Counted from the first letter of the stretch, positions 17,671-27,010 are shown. The stretch: 64,000 nucleotides of DNA from CAYZIB01 sp964478425 (GCA_964478425.1 CAYZIB010000002.1:44578-108577), one strand, 5' to 3'. Numbers and translations are program-made. Notes: a model not told the origin generated them from the sequence alone.

Positions 17671-18631
17671 TAGAATTTATATTGAAGAAGAATGTATTGA
17701 TAATTTAAATACAATTTATATATTAAATAAAATAAGATGTAAAAATATTATAAAAATTAAAAATTATAAAGAAATATTCAACAGAAAAAATCAAAACTAT
17801 TTAATGCAGAAAGAAAATCCTAATTTGATAATTGCTAATAAAAAAACAAATTTTTTATATAAGTTATCTGAATATTGTGAAGATTATGGAAAAAAAGAAA
17901 TTTATTATGCATCAACAATGCTAAATTGTATGTTTAAATGTGAATATTGTTATTTATCTGGAATGTATAATACAGGTAATATTGTAATTTTTGTTAATTT
18001 AGATAAATTAGAAGAAGAAATTAAAAATTTATCTAAAAATTCATATGTTTGTATTTCGTATGATTCTGATTTGTTAGCTTTAAATGAATTCCATAATTAT
18101 TATAATTTTTTTTATCAAATTGCAAAAAAATATGATGTAACATTAGAATTAAGAACTAAATCAACAGTAGATATCAAATTAAACCCATTAGATAATTTTA
18201 TTATTTCATATACATTAACACCTGATGAAATAATAAAAGATTATGAAAGAAATACTCCGAAATTAGAATATAGATTAAATCAAATAAATAAATTACTTAA
18301 TAAAGGATTTAAAGTACAAATTGCATTAGAACCTTTACTTTTTATTGAAAATTACAATAATATATATAATAATATGTTGAATAAAATATCTTTAAAAATA
18401 GATTTAACTAAAATAGATAAATTTTCTATAGGTACTTTTAGAGTGAATCATAATTATTATAAAAATATGTTAAAAAACAATCCACATAGTAAAATTTTAA
18501 ATTTCCCTTTTATTATTAAAGATAATATGGTATTATATGACATAAAAAAAGAAGAAAATTTAATTAATTTAGTGTATCAATTTTTATTATCTAAATCAGT
18601 AAATAAAGAAAAAATACATATATGGAACTAG
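17663..18631 (+). CDS. splB: Spore photoproduct lyase (SPL) family radical SAM protein
   Basis: 322 residues, slightly shorter than the usual 340. The radical-SAM cysteines are C89, C93 and C96 (NCMFKCEYCYL, the C-x3-C-x2-C pattern), followed by a VNLD element as in SPL. VCISYDSDLLAL near 129-140 has a cysteine that may correspond to the hydrogen-donor cysteine, though spacing differs from the Bacillus enzyme. SPL reverses the thymine dimer 5-thyminyl-5,6-dihydrothymine in germinating spore DNA. The start overlaps the nucleosidase by 8 bases. SPL-family membership is firm; photoproduct repair itself is inferred. Confidence 0.75.
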   Translation: MFNRIYIEEECIDNLNTIYILNKIRCKNIIKIKNYKEIFNRKNQNYLMQKENPNLIIANKKTNFLYKLSEYCEDYGKKEIYYASTMLNCMFKCEYCYLSGMYNTGNIVIFVNLDKLEEEIKNLSKNSYVCISYDSDLLALNEFHNYYNFFYQIAKKYDVTLELRTKSTVDIKLNPLDNFIISYTLTPDEIIKDYERNTPKLEYRLNQINKLLNKGFKVQIALEPLLFIENYNNIYNNMLNKISLKIDLTKIDKFSIGTFRVNHNYYKNMLKNNPHSKILNFPFIIKDNMVLYDIKKEENLINLVYQFLLSKSVNKEKIHIWN

Positions 18632-18640
18632 GAGAAAATT

Positions 18641-19576
18641 ATGAAAAAAGACAATAATAAAAGTAAATTATTTTGGTATTTTATAGGCATTGGTGCAAGT
18701 TTAATAATTTTATTAATAATTTTATCTTCGGTATTAAATGTCGGAGATAGATTAAGAAAAATATCAGTATATTTAGAATATGCATTTTATTTATTAAGTG
18801 TACTTCTTTTATATTTTTTAATTATTAATCCAATTAGAATAATATTATTTTCACCATCATTTTCTATTACAACAGTAATGGATAAAGATAATAAGAAAAA
18901 ATATAAATTATATAAGAGTATATCAAAAAATATTATAAATAGTAAAATTTTAACAGATGAAGAAGAAGAAAAATTAAAAAATAGTATGAACGATTTTTTA
19001 AGTTTAAAACAAGAATTACAAATTTTATATGATGATAAAATTAAACTTGAAATTAATAAAATTATTATTAATAATTCTAAAACAGTAATGATTTCAACTG
19101 CTATATGTCCTAATGGAAGATTAGATTTATTAACTGTTTTAAGTGTTAATTTAAAGATGATTAAAGAAATAGTAGTAGTATGTGGATTTAGACCAACATA
19201 TAAAAATTTATCAAAATTAACATTAAAAATATTGACTACAGCATTAATTGCAGAAGGATTAGAAAATATTAATTTGGATGAAATTTTACCAAATAGTTTT
19301 CAAAATGCAATTGGAGATATACCACTTATTAAACCTGTAATGTCAGGAACAATTCAAGGAATAACTAATGCTTTACTAACCCTTAGAATTGGTGTTGTTA
19401 CAAGAAAGTATTTATTTAAAGAAGGTAGTGAAGTAACAAAAGAAGAAATTAGGAAAAGTGCTTTAAAAGAAGCGGTTAAGATTCTTCCTGTTGTTATTAA
19501 AGATTCTTTTAAAAGTGTACCTAATAAATTTATAAAAATATTTAAGAAGAATGATAATCAATGTGAAAATGTATAA
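18641..19576 (+). CDS. DUF697-like membrane protein
   Basis: 311 residues. Two hydrophobic helices lie at about 11-30 and 42-65 (YAFYLLSVLLLYFLIINPIR). A long charged, probably helical segment follows, then a weakly hydrophobic C-terminal part with ISTAICPNGRLDLLTVL and EIVVVCGFRPTY. The P-x-G-x-x-D/L and C-G-x-R-P pattern is what I associate with the DUF697/YcjF family. It is nine bases downstream of the SPL-family gene and ends at a strong terminator, so it belongs to that operon. The function is unknown; spore or envelope work is a guess from context. Confidence 0.55.
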   Translation: MKKDNNKSKLFWYFIGIGASLIILLIILSSVLNVGDRLRKISVYLEYAFYLLSVLLLYFLIINPIRIILFSPSFSITTVMDKDNKKKYKLYKSISKNIINSKILTDEEEEKLKNSMNDFLSLKQELQILYDDKIKLEINKIIINNSKTVMISTAICPNGRLDLLTVLSVNLKMIKEIVVVCGFRPTYKNLSKLTLKILTTALIAEGLENINLDEILPNSFQNAIGDIPLIKPVMSGTIQGITNALLTLRIGVVTRKYLFKEGSEVTKEEIRKSALKEAVKILPVVIKDSFKSVPNKFIKIFKKNDNQCENV

Positions 19577-19578
19577 AG

Positions 19579-19620
19579 AGTTTAATCAGGTTTATTAAAA
19601 ACTTGATTAAACTTTTTATT
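19579..19620 (+). terminator. Terminator of the nucleosidase-SPL-DUF697 operon
   Basis: A 12-bp stem including G-U pairing (19579-19590 with 19602-19613), 11-base loop and T-rich tail. Confidence 0.8.
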
Positions 19621-19627
19621 TTTATAA

Positions 19628-19656
19628 ATAAAAAAAGTTTGATTAATTCAAACTTT
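19628..19656 (-). terminator. Terminator of tRNA-Cys
   Basis: On the minus strand the stem AAAGTTTGA / TCAAACTTT (9 bp, five-base loop) is followed by seven U, ten bases beyond the tRNA 3' end. Confidence 0.75.
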
Positions 19657-19665
19657 GATTTAAAA

Positions 19666-19739
19666 TGGAGGCCCCGAGCGGATTTGAACCGCTGGTCAGG
19701 CAGTTGCAGTGCCGTGCCTTACCGCTTGGCTACAGGGCC
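19666..19739 (-). tRNA. trnC: tRNA-Cys(GCA)
   Basis: A 74-nt cloverleaf including an encoded CCA end. The acceptor stem GGCCCTG pairs with CGGGGCC and the discriminator is U73, the cysteine identity base. The T arm is AGCGG-TTCAAAT-CCGCT and the anticodon loop CTGCAAC, giving GCA. The first anticodon-stem pair (27-43) is a C-U mismatch. It stands alone on the reverse strand with its own promoter and terminator. Confidence 0.96.
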
Positions 19740-19748
19740 AGCATGTTT

Positions 19749-19776
19749 ATTATATCAATTAATTTACAAAAGTCAA
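19749..19776 (-). promoter_or_regulatory. sigma-A promoter of tRNA-Cys
   Basis: On the minus strand: TTGACT (19776-19771), a 16-base spacer, TATAAT (19754-19749). It ends 10 bases before the mature tRNA 5' end. Confidence 0.7.
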
Positions 19777-19790
19777 TAAAAAAAATATTT

Positions 19791-19817
19791 TTGGCACTCT
19801 ATTATTGACAGTGCTAA
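19791..19817 (+). promoter_or_regulatory. CIRCE element (HrcA operator) of clpB
   Basis: TTGGCACTC, nine bases, CAGTGCTAA. Each arm matches the CIRCE consensus TTAGCACTC-N9-GAGTGCTAA at eight of nine positions. It overlaps the -35 box of the clpB promoter (TTGACA 19805-19810, 16-base spacer, TATAAT 19827-19832), so bound HrcA would block RNA polymerase. This predicts heat-shock induction of clpB through HrcA. Confidence 0.85.
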
Positions 19818-19854
19818 AAACAGTAGTATAATAATATATGAAGGAGTTGATAAT

Positions 19855-21975
19855 ATGAATATGCCTGAAGATTATATGAATGATCCTAATGTATTAGATA
19901 AATTTGGTAGAAATGTTTGTAAAGAAGTTCAACAATTAAAAACAGATCCAGTAATAGGAAGAGATGATGAAATTAGACGAATAATCCAAATTTTATCAAG
20001 AAAAACTAAAAACAATCCTTTATTAATTGGAGATCCTGGTGTTGGTAAAACAGCCATTATTGAAGGCTTAGCTCAAAGAATAGTAGCAGCTGATGTTCCA
20101 AGTAATTTAAAAGATAAAATTATTTATGAACTTGATATGGCATCTTTAGTTGCTGGGGCAAAATATCGTGGTGAATTTGAAGAAAGATTAAAAGCTGTAT
20201 TAAATAAAATAAAAGAATCAAATGGAAATATTATATTATTTATAGATGAAATCCATATTATTGTTGGAGCAGGAAGAACTGATGGTGCAATGGATGCTTC
20301 AAATATGTTAAAACCTATGCTTGCAAGAGGTGAATTACATTGTATTGGAGCAACTACATTAAATGAATATAGAAAATATATTGAAGTTGATCAAGCATTA
20401 GAAAGAAGATTTCAAAAAGTTTTAGTAAATGAACCAACAATTAATGATTCAATTAGTATCTTAAGAGGTTTAAAAGAAAGATTTGAAATGCATCATGGAG
20501 TAAAAATAAGTGATAATGCTATTATAAATGCAGTAATGCTTTCTAATCGTTATATCCAAGATCGATTTTTACCAGATAAAGCAATCGATTTGATTGATGA
20601 AGCATGTGCAACTATTAAAATGCAAATAGATTCTATGCCTGAAGAACTAGATGATGTAACAAGAAGAATTTTACAATTACAAATAGAAAAAACAAATTTA
20701 GAAAAAGAACATGATTCTTTAAGCATTAATAGATTAAAAAAGATTAAAGAGGAAATAAAAACTTTAGAGGAAAAAGAAAAAAGTTTAAAAGAAAGATGGA
20801 ATAAGGAAAAGCAAGAAATAGAAAAAACAAAAGAAATACAAAAAGAATTAGAAAAATGTAGATTTGATTTACAAAATTCTTATAATAAAGGGGATTATCA
20901 AAAAGCAGCCGAATTAAAATATTCTAAAATCCCTGAGTTAGAAAATAAATATAATGAATATGTTTTAAAATCTAATGATGAAAAAAGATTAATAAGTGAG
21001 GTTGTTAATGCGGACATAGTAAGAGAAATTGTTTCAAAATGGACAAAAATTCCTGTATCAAAATTAATGGAAGGAGATAAAGAAAAACTTCTAAATTTAA
21101 AAGAAAAACTAAAAAATAGAGTAATTGGACAAGATCATGCTTTAGAATTAATAAGCGATGCGATTATAAGACAAAGAGCAGGAATAAAAGATGAATATAG
21201 ACCAATTGGTTCATTCTTGTTTTTAGGTCCAACTGGTGTAGGTAAAACAGAAGTAGCAAAAGCTTTAGCTGATACTTTATTTGATAGTGAAAATCAAATT
21301 ATTAGATTAGATATGAGTGAATATATGGAAAGCCATACTGTTTCAAAATTAATTGGGTCTCCTCCTGGATATGTTGGATATGATGAAGGTGGAAGATTAA
21401 CAGAAGCAGTTAAAAGAAAACCATATTCAATAATTTTATTTGATGAAATAGAAAAGGCACATCCTGATGTATTTAACATTTTATTACAAATATTAGATGA
21501 TGGTAGATTAACTGATTCAAAAGGAAAAACAATTGATTTTAAAAATACAATTATTATTCTTACATCAAATTTAGGAAGTGAATTATTATTAAATAATCAA
21601 AAAGAAAAAGTTATGGAGTTAGTAAAAAAAACATTTAAACCTGAATTTCTAAATAGATTAGATGAAATAATTATGTTTAATCCATTGTCTAAGGATATAC
21701 AAGTTAAAATTGTTGAAAAACAATTAAATATATTAAAAGATAGATTAAAAGAAAAAGATGTTACAATTGATTTTACTGATGATTTAAAAAATTATATAAT
21801 TAGTGAAGCCTATGATTTTGAATATGGAGCAAGACCAATTAAAAGATTCATTCAAAGATATATAGAAACATTTATAGCAACTAAAATAATCGAAAATGAA
21901 ATTAAAACACAAAATAAATACATTTTAGATTATAAACAAGATTTAATTTTAAAGCACTATAGCAATTATAATTAA
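19855..21975 (+). CDS. clpB: ClpB-type AAA+ disaggregase lacking the N-domain
   Basis: Threads aggregated proteins through a hexameric pore with DnaK help. At 706 residues it is about 150 shorter than ordinary ClpB. Residue 1 begins only about 35 residues before the first AAA domain (Walker [10 protein letters not shown] near 59-67, Walker B FIDEIH), so the Clp_N repeats are absent. A long coiled-coil M domain of about 100 residues (about 275-385) separates it from the second AAA domain (GPTGVGKTE near 458), which marks ClpB rather than ClpC or ClpE; no ClpP-binding IGF-type loop is obvious. N-domain-less ClpB behind CIRCE is the arrangement known from mollicutes. AAGGAG lies 7-8 bases before the ATG. 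Confidence 0.9.
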   Translation: MNMPEDYMNDPNVLDKFGRNVCKEVQQLKTDPVIGRDDEIRRIIQILSRKTKNNPLLIGDPGVGKTAIIEGLAQRIVAADVPSNLKDKIIYELDMASLVAGAKYRGEFEERLKAVLNKIKESNGNIILFIDEIHIIVGAGRTDGAMDASNMLKPMLARGELHCIGATTLNEYRKYIEVDQALERRFQKVLVNEPTINDSISILRGLKERFEMHHGVKISDNAIINAVMLSNRYIQDRFLPDKAIDLIDEACATIKMQIDSMPEELDDVTRRILQLQIEKTNLEKEHDSLSINRLKKIKEEIKTLEEKEKSLKERWNKEKQEIEKTKEIQKELEKCRFDLQNSYNKGDYQKAAELKYSKIPELENKYNEYVLKSNDEKRLISEVVNADIVREIVSKWTKIPVSKLMEGDKEKLLNLKEKLKNRVIGQDHALELISDAIIRQRAGIKDEYRPIGSFLFLGPTGVGKTEVAKALADTLFDSENQIIRLDMSEYMESHTVSKLIGSPPGYVGYDEGGRLTEAVKRKPYSIILFDEIEKAHPDVFNILLQILDDGRLTDSKGKTIDFKNTIIILTSNLGSELLLNNQKEKVMELVKKTFKPEFLNRLDEIIMFNPLSKDIQVKIVEKQLNILKDRLKEKDVTIDFTDDLKNYIISEAYDFEYGARPIKRFIQRYIETFIATKIIENEIKTQNKYILDYKQDLILKHYSNYN

Positions 21976-22003
21976 AAGCTTCTTTTTGAAGCTTTTATTT
22001 TTT
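21974..22003 (+). terminator. Terminator after clpB
   Basis: Stem AAAAGCTTC / GAAGCTTTT (21974-21982, 21988-21996) then ATTTTTTT. It overlaps the 3' end of the converging DUF421 gene. Confidence 0.75.
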
Positions 22004-22672
22004 TAGTTTCGGATAAAAAATTAATGTATTAGAATCATATATTGCTAGTAATACATTTTTTAAATTTAAATTATTTTCGATTAATAAATTGTTAACCCAA
22101 TTAATTTCTTTTTTAATTGATTTTAGATTTTCAAAAATAATTTTTCCATCAATAATGATTGAAATTTGTAAAAAATTTTCTTGATATTTTTCTAAATTTA
22201 AATTTTCTTTTGTAGCATTTTTGTATTTATCATATGGTAAAACACTTAATTTACCATTGCTTTCAAATAAAGCATAATTAATTTCTGTTATATCAAAATA
22301 TCCTAATATTCTAAGTTCTCTTAATAAATCGTTTATATCCAGTCTTAAATATTTTAAATTTGATTCAATAATTTTTCCTTTATCGATTAATAAAATCGGG
22401 TTTCCAGTAATAAGTTTTCTTATTTTAAAAGATTTGTTAGTAATTAAAGCAAATAAAATAGTGAATAAAGACCAAATAATTAAAGCAATTAAGCCTAAAT
22501 GAAGTTTAATATCTTGATCAATACAAATTGAAGATGCTATTGAACCTATTGTAATTCCTACTATATAATCAAATAGTGTTAATTGAGAAATTTGTCGTGC
22601 TCCTATTAATTTAGTTAATATTAATAAGAAAAAAATTGTAATTATTGTTCTATATGTAATATTTAAAATCAT
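21995..22672 (-). CDS. DUF421 (YetF-family) membrane protein
   Basis: 225 residues: three N-terminal transmembrane helices, including the family signature LTKLIGARQISQLTLFDYIV near 19-38 and GSIASS, then two soluble YetF domains (LRELRILGYFDITEINYALFE and a repeated beta-rich part). The family is common in spore-formers, where some members sit in spore-membrane operons, but its biochemical role is unknown. It is a single gene on the reverse strand, and its 3' end is inside the clpB terminator. Confidence 0.85.
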   Translation of the reverse strand: MILNITYRTIITIFFLLILTKLIGARQISQLTLFDYIVGITIGSIASSICIDQDIKLHLGLIALIIWSLFTILFALITNKSFKIRKLITGNPILLIDKGKIIESNLKYLRLDINDLLRELRILGYFDITEINYALFESNGKLSVLPYDKYKNATKENLNLEKYQENFLQISIIIDGKIIFENLKSIKKEINWVNNLLIENNLNLKNVLLAIYDSNTLIFYPKLKK

Positions 22673-22778
22673 TTTATTTCACCTTTATAAATAGTATTTG
22701 AATTAAAAAATATTTAATACATTGAAAAAAATAATAATTTAATGTATAATTTTCATAAAATTATACAAGAGGGATAAG

Positions 22779-23063
22779 ATGAATTTAAGAATAGTTGATT
22801 ATAAATTAAATTTTTTAAAACCAGGAAAGTATAATTTAATTTTTAACGATGAATATTTTATTATAAAAAACAAAAAAGAAAAATATGTTTTTTTAAAAAA
22901 TAATATTAGTTATATTATGAAAAAAATATATTTCAATTATTATTTAGTATTAATAGTATTAAAGGATGGTAGAATTATGAAGTTTATAACAAGCAAAAAA
23001 ATAAATAATGTAATTAGTAAATATATTATTCCAATAAATAAGGATATATTTAATTATGATTAA
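22779..23063 (+). CDS. Small protein of unknown function upstream of YwaF-like gene
   Basis: 94 residues, basic and rich in Ile, Lys, Asn and Tyr. Alternating hydrophobic and charged stretches suggest beta strands (YNLIFNDEYFIIKNKKEKYV, YYLVLIVLKDGRIMKF). There is no signal peptide or convincing membrane helix. AGAGGGAT serves as ribosome site. The last 8 bases overlap the next gene, so the two are translationally coupled and probably act together. I do not recognise a family. Confidence 0.5.
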   Translation: MNLRIVDYKLNFLKPGKYNLIFNDEYFIIKNKKEKYVFLKNNISYIMKKIYFNYYLVLIVLKDGRIMKFITSKKINNVISKYIIPINKDIFNYD

Positions 23064-23991
23064 TACATATTGGACATTTGGTAGTTTGAATTATTTTATA
23101 ATAATTGCTATTACCATTTTGATTTTAGTTACATTATATTTAGTTGCAAGAAATAAATCATATCAGTTTAAATATCGACTTGTATTAGGAATAGCAATTT
23201 TTAATTTTGTTCTTCACTTTTTTAAATTGTTTTTTAGTCCATATAATATTGAGTTTTTTATGTATAATGATTTAAGAGTTTTAAGGGTAATAGGTTTTGA
23301 AAACATATGCGCTGTAAATACTATTGTTATGCCATTTATTATTTTATCTGATAATAAAATATTAAAAGATTATTTATTTTATATTGGAGCTTTAGGAGGA
23401 CTTGTAGCGATTATTATTCCTGTTGATCCATATACTAAAAGAGAATTTTTTTCATTTGATATGATTAGATATTTCATGTGTCATATAAGTTTATTTATTT
23501 GTCCACTATTAATGGTTTTATTGAATGTTCATAAAATATCTTATAAAAGGGCATATTATTTACCTTACATGATGTTATTATGTTTATTTATGATTTATGT
23601 TAATGAATGTATAATGGCTGATTTAGGCTGGTTAAGTGATGCTAGTGATAATTATTATTTAAATTTTATTAATAGAAGAAATTTTTCATTTGTATTTGGA
23701 CCTGTTGAATCGATCGGGAAAATTGGAAAAATATTTACTTGTTTAGCACCAAACGGTTTTAAAGTGTATCCGGCTTTTACAAGAGAGGTTGTACCAAGTT
23801 TAGTAAGTAGTGTTTTAAATCAAGTAAGTTTAGTTCCAAGATTATCACCACTTTTATGGCTTATTGTTCCTGTTATTATATATTTAACATTTTATGGATA
23901 TTTTATTGGTATTTTATTTGATTATAAAAATTTTAAAAATGATTTTAAAAATAATAAATATATTTTATACTTAAAAAATAAGTTTAATTAA
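23056..23991 (+). CDS. YwaF-family (TIGR02206-like) integral membrane protein
   Basis: 311 residues with about eight transmembrane segments. The N-terminal FGSLNYFIIIAITIL, the histidine in FNFVLHFFKLFF and the later CHISLFICPLLMVLLNVHKI fit the YwaF family of uncharacterised Bacillota membrane proteins. It has a long extra loop (about 195-260) containing a Trp/Asn-rich segment and PRLSPLLWL. It overlaps the preceding small gene by 8 bases and ends at a clear terminator. No substrate or enzymatic motif can be named. Confidence 0.6.
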   Translation: MINTYWTFGSLNYFIIIAITILILVTLYLVARNKSYQFKYRLVLGIAIFNFVLHFFKLFFSPYNIEFFMYNDLRVLRVIGFENICAVNTIVMPFIILSDNKILKDYLFYIGALGGLVAIIIPVDPYTKREFFSFDMIRYFMCHISLFICPLLMVLLNVHKISYKRAYYLPYMMLLCLFMIYVNECIMADLGWLSDASDNYYLNFINRRNFSFVFGPVESIGKIGKIFTCLAPNGFKVYPAFTREVVPSLVSSVLNQVSLVPRLSPLLWLIVPVIIYLTFYGYFIGILFDYKNFKNDFKNNKYILYLKNKFN

Positions 23992-23995
23992 AAGT

Positions 23996-24023
23996 AGTTT
24001 GATATTATTATCAAACTTTTTTT
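23996..24023 (+). terminator. Terminator after the YwaF-like gene
   Basis: Stem AGTTTGATA / TATCAAACT with TTAT loop (23996-24017) and seven T, running straight into the ribosome site of the LeuRS-like gene. Confidence 0.78.
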
Positions 24024-24036
24024 AAAGGAGCATAGT

Positions 24037-25551
24037 ATGGATTTAGAAAAAATGGATCAATATTGGAATAATTATTGGAAAAACAAGAAAATTTATAAAA
24101 CATCAAATGATAATTTATTATTAAAAACATCAATTATTAATCCAAAAATAGATATAAATAATTCGTATATTTTAACTATAAATGATATTTATGCAAGATA
24201 TTTAAGAAAATTAGGATATAATGTTTTAAATTCTTATTTAATTAGCGATATAGATTCATCTGTTAATATAATAAATAAACTAGGATTAAGTGTTGATTAT
24301 TCTAAAATATATTTTGAAAATGATGAGGTTTTATTTAATTTTAAAAATGAAATAATTAATAAAATAAAGAATACTAAATATTATAATAGATATAATAATC
24401 AAATAAATTTATTAGATTTCTATAAAGAAAATGACTTAGAAGAATTAAATATTAAAGAAATAATGGAAGTTTATTTTGAAATTAAGGATTTTTTAGGAAA
24501 TTTAAAATTTGAAACTAATGATTATATGTATTTATATGGATTAAGTTTTGTTTCAATACCGGTTAATTTAGATATTGTAAATGAATTAATTACTTATGAT
24601 GAAATAGAATCATATAATTTGTTTTTAGAAAATAACAATGAATTAGAAATTTTTTCAGGAAGATATGCAATATGTCCTATAACAAAAAAAGAAATACCAA
24701 TTTTAATTACGAAAAGATATGAAAAAAATCATTTAGGGATTCCTTTTATAAATCAAATTGATTTAGAAATTGCAAATAAATTTTATTTAGATATTAATAA
24801 TGTAATGGAAAATGATTTTTTTATTAATAGTTGTATGTTAAATGGATTAAATTTAGAAGAAGCAAAAGAAAAAATGGCTTCATTATTAATATTATCAAAT
24901 AGAGGAATAATAAAAAAAGATTATCCGCTAGTTAATATTAATTTAGATGAAATTGATTTTCTAGAAATTATAATGAATTTTATACCAATTATTTATCATG
25001 ATGATTATATTTTATTTGAAGAAGAGTTTATTAATGAGTTACATAAGTTTAACAATATTAATTTTTATTCTTTTTATAATAAAAATAAATCAAATTATAT
25101 ATTATCCATTTTTATAGCAAAAATAATTTATAAAACAAAATTTATTAATAAATATTTTTCTTTAAAAGAAAAAAATATTAATCTTGATTATTCTGTTGAT
25201 GAAAATAGATTATTAATTATTTTAAAAAATGGAGAAATATTAAATATTTATAGATTTTTAGAAAATATTTGGAAATTAGGATTTATGATTGTTGATGAAA
25301 ATATTTATTTAGATGAGTTATATAATGTTATGATGAAAAAAGTTAAATATTATTATGAAATCTTTGATTTTGAAAATATCATTAATATTATAAATATTTT
25401 TATAAATGAAGCATTAAAAATAAAAAAAATAAGCCCAAAACAAATGATTGGCTTACTTAATATTTTAAATCCTATAATACCTGTAATAACAGAAGAATTA
25501 TATAGAACATTATTTAATAACTATGAAACAATTTCTTATTTAGAATTATAA
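24037..25551 (+). CDS. Degenerate leucyl-tRNA synthetase-like protein lacking HIGH and KMSKS
   Basis: 504 residues against 801 for the authentic LeuS at 34002. It keeps LeuRS order and local similarity: an N-terminal YWNNYW start; YARYLRKLGYNVL (about 52-64), which aligns with the helix after HIGH in LeuS; an editing-domain-like middle (LYGLSFVSIPVNLDIV near 165-180, SGRYAICPITKKEIPI near 205-220, LGIPFINQIDLEIANKF near 234-250, INSCMLNGLNLEEAKEKM near 262-279); and a C-terminal anticodon-domain-like LNPIIPVITEELY. The PYPSG...HVGH block is deleted, TTRPDT and HDQRD of the editing site are replaced, and no KMSKS exists. It cannot be a synthetase or normal editor. AAAGGAG and an intact frame argue for a maintained protein. 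The stop overlaps the converging mnmM stop by six bases. Confidence 0.75.
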   Translation: MDLEKMDQYWNNYWKNKKIYKTSNDNLLLKTSIINPKIDINNSYILTINDIYARYLRKLGYNVLNSYLISDIDSSVNIINKLGLSVDYSKIYFENDEVLFNFKNEIINKIKNTKYYNRYNNQINLLDFYKENDLEELNIKEIMEVYFEIKDFLGNLKFETNDYMYLYGLSFVSIPVNLDIVNELITYDEIESYNLFLENNNELEIFSGRYAICPITKKEIPILITKRYEKNHLGIPFINQIDLEIANKFYLDINNVMENDFFINSCMLNGLNLEEAKEKMASLLILSNRGIIKKDYPLVNINLDEIDFLEIIMNFIPIIYHDDYILFEEEFINELHKFNNINFYSFYNKNKSNYILSIFIAKIIYKTKFINKYFSLKEKNINLDYSVDENRLLIILKNGEILNIYRFLENIWKLGFMIVDENIYLDELYNVMMKKVKYYYEIFDFENIINIINIFINEALKIKKISPKQMIGLLNILNPIIPVITEELYRTLFNNYETISYLEL

Positions 25552-26091
25552 TTTTTGAATAGTAATTAAAAATGGAGGATTATTGATTTGGTTTATAAAA
25601 TTATGCATAATTATACTATATTCTTTTTGATTATATTTTTTAAGTTTAGCTTTAATATATTTTGCTTCATCTAATCCATTTTGATGTCCTGGATAAAATA
25701 CTAAAATTATAAAACCATTTTTGTTTAGTAATTTAAGTCCTTCTTTAATTGCCTTATAACTTTTATTTTTAGTAGTAGTTATATTTTTATCTCCTTTTGG
25801 TAAATAACCAAAATTGAATACAATTAAATCAACTTTTGTATTAATATATTTATTAAAAAATTCATGAGAATCATTGATTAATTGATAATTATTGTAGTTA
25901 TTATTTTTTAATAGGTTATTAGTGTTATTTATAGCTATTTCTTGGATATCAAAACCATATAAAAATTTAATATTTTGATTTAATAGAAAAAGGGAATCAT
26001 TACCATTTCCAATGGTTGCATCAATGCAAACAAATGATTCATTAATAATATTTTTAAACATTAATTGCCATAATTCAATCACATTTTTCAT
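25546..26091 (-). CDS. mnmM: MnmM/YtqB-type tRNA wobble-uridine methyltransferase
   Basis: 181 residues, class I SAM-dependent methyltransferase. Motif I is CIDATIGNGNDSLFL near 25-39, then GFDIQEIAINNTNNLL, and VDLIVFNFGYLPKGDKNITT carries the N-F-G-Y-L-P-x-G-D signature of the YtqB family. The B. subtilis protein, renamed MnmM, methylates 5-aminomethyl-2-thiouridine in tRNA (knowledge of the family). The start is the ATG at 26091 with AAGGAG seven bases before it; an open frame extends upstream but inside ytqA. It overlaps the ytqA end by 17 bases, and its stop overlaps the LeuRS-like stop. Confidence 0.85.
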   Translation of the reverse strand: MKNVIELWQLMFKNIINESFVCIDATIGNGNDSLFLLNQNIKFLYGFDIQEIAINNTNNLLKNNNYNNYQLINDSHEFFNKYINTKVDLIVFNFGYLPKGDKNITTTKNKSYKAIKEGLKLLNKNGFIILVFYPGHQNGLDEAKYIKAKLKKYNQKEYSIIMHNFINQINNPPFLITIQKL

Positions 26092-27010
26092 ATTTTTCTC
26101 CTTGATACCAATTGTTTTTTCGCATCTTTTTATCAATTTCATTCATAACAACAAATTTTTTTAATGTCCAAACAGGTTCAACTAATTCTTCTTTTGGACT
26201 ATCACCTGTAAGTCTATGAATAATAATATTTGGATTTAATTTTCTTATTTGCATACAGCATATATCAGTATATTCTTCAATTGATAAAACTTTAAAAGGA
26301 TTTAAAAGATAATATTCATATAAACTTGTATTTTTCATTATATGCAGCATATGAATTTTAATACCATCAACTTTGGCTTTGTTAATTAGTTTTATAGTAT
26401 TTAACATGTCTTCAATTGTTTCGTTTGGTAAACCATTTATTATATGAGCGACAACTTCAATATTCCTTTTTTTTAAATTTGAACAGGCATCTATAAATTC
26501 TAAATTTGTATGATTTATATTTAAATTTTTTTTGATTATATCATTTGCGGTCTGTAATCCTAATTCAATTTGAATTGGGATTTTTTTATTTAGTGTTTCT
26601 AAATAGTCATATATTTCATTGTTAAAACAATCAGGTCTGGTTGCTATTGAAATTTTAATGATTTTTTTATCATAATCAATAAATTTTTCGAAAATTTTTA
26701 ATTTATTAATATCCCCATAAGTATTTGAATTTGCTTGGAAATAAGGAATATATAATGTATCATTCCATTTTTGATTTTGACGAATTTTAATTTTTTCATA
26801 TTGTGTTAAAATATCATCTTTTATATTACCTGCGAAATCTCCACTTCCAGATTTAGAACAGAACATACATCCGTTTATACCCTTTAATCCAGTTTTATTT
26901 GGACATGTAAAATTTGCATTAAGAGGTACTTTAGTAACTTTTTTATTGTATAAACTTTTATAGTAATTAGATAGCGTATTATATCTTTTTTCATCTGTCA
27001 TATAATTCAT
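26075..27010 (-). CDS. YtqA-family radical SAM protein (TIGR01212-like)
   Basis: 311 residues. The cluster-binding cysteines are in FTCPNKTGLKGINGCMFCSK (C-x11-C-x2-C), then GSGDFAG, the hallmark of the YtqA/YhcC group. QIELGLQTAND and VAHIINGLPNETIEDML are typical of the Elp3/MiaB-like radical SAM barrel. The exact reaction is not established. It is coupled to mnmM by overlap, as ytqA-ytqB are in Bacillus, so a role in tRNA wobble-uridine modification is a reasonable inference. It is divergent from polC. Confidence 0.85.
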   Translation of the reverse strand: MNYMTDEKRYNTLSNYYKSLYNKKVTKVPLNANFTCPNKTGLKGINGCMFCSKSGSGDFAGNIKDDILTQYEKIKIRQNQKWNDTLYIPYFQANSNTYGDINKLKIFEKFIDYDKKIIKISIATRPDCFNNEIYDYLETLNKKIPIQIELGLQTANDIIKKNLNINHTNLEFIDACSNLKKRNIEVVAHIINGLPNETIEDMLNTIKLINKAKVDGIKIHMLHIMKNTSLYEYYLLNPFKVLSIEEYTDICCMQIRKLNPNIIIHRLTGDSPKEELVEPVWTLKKFVVMNEIDKKMRKNNWYQGEKYEKCD

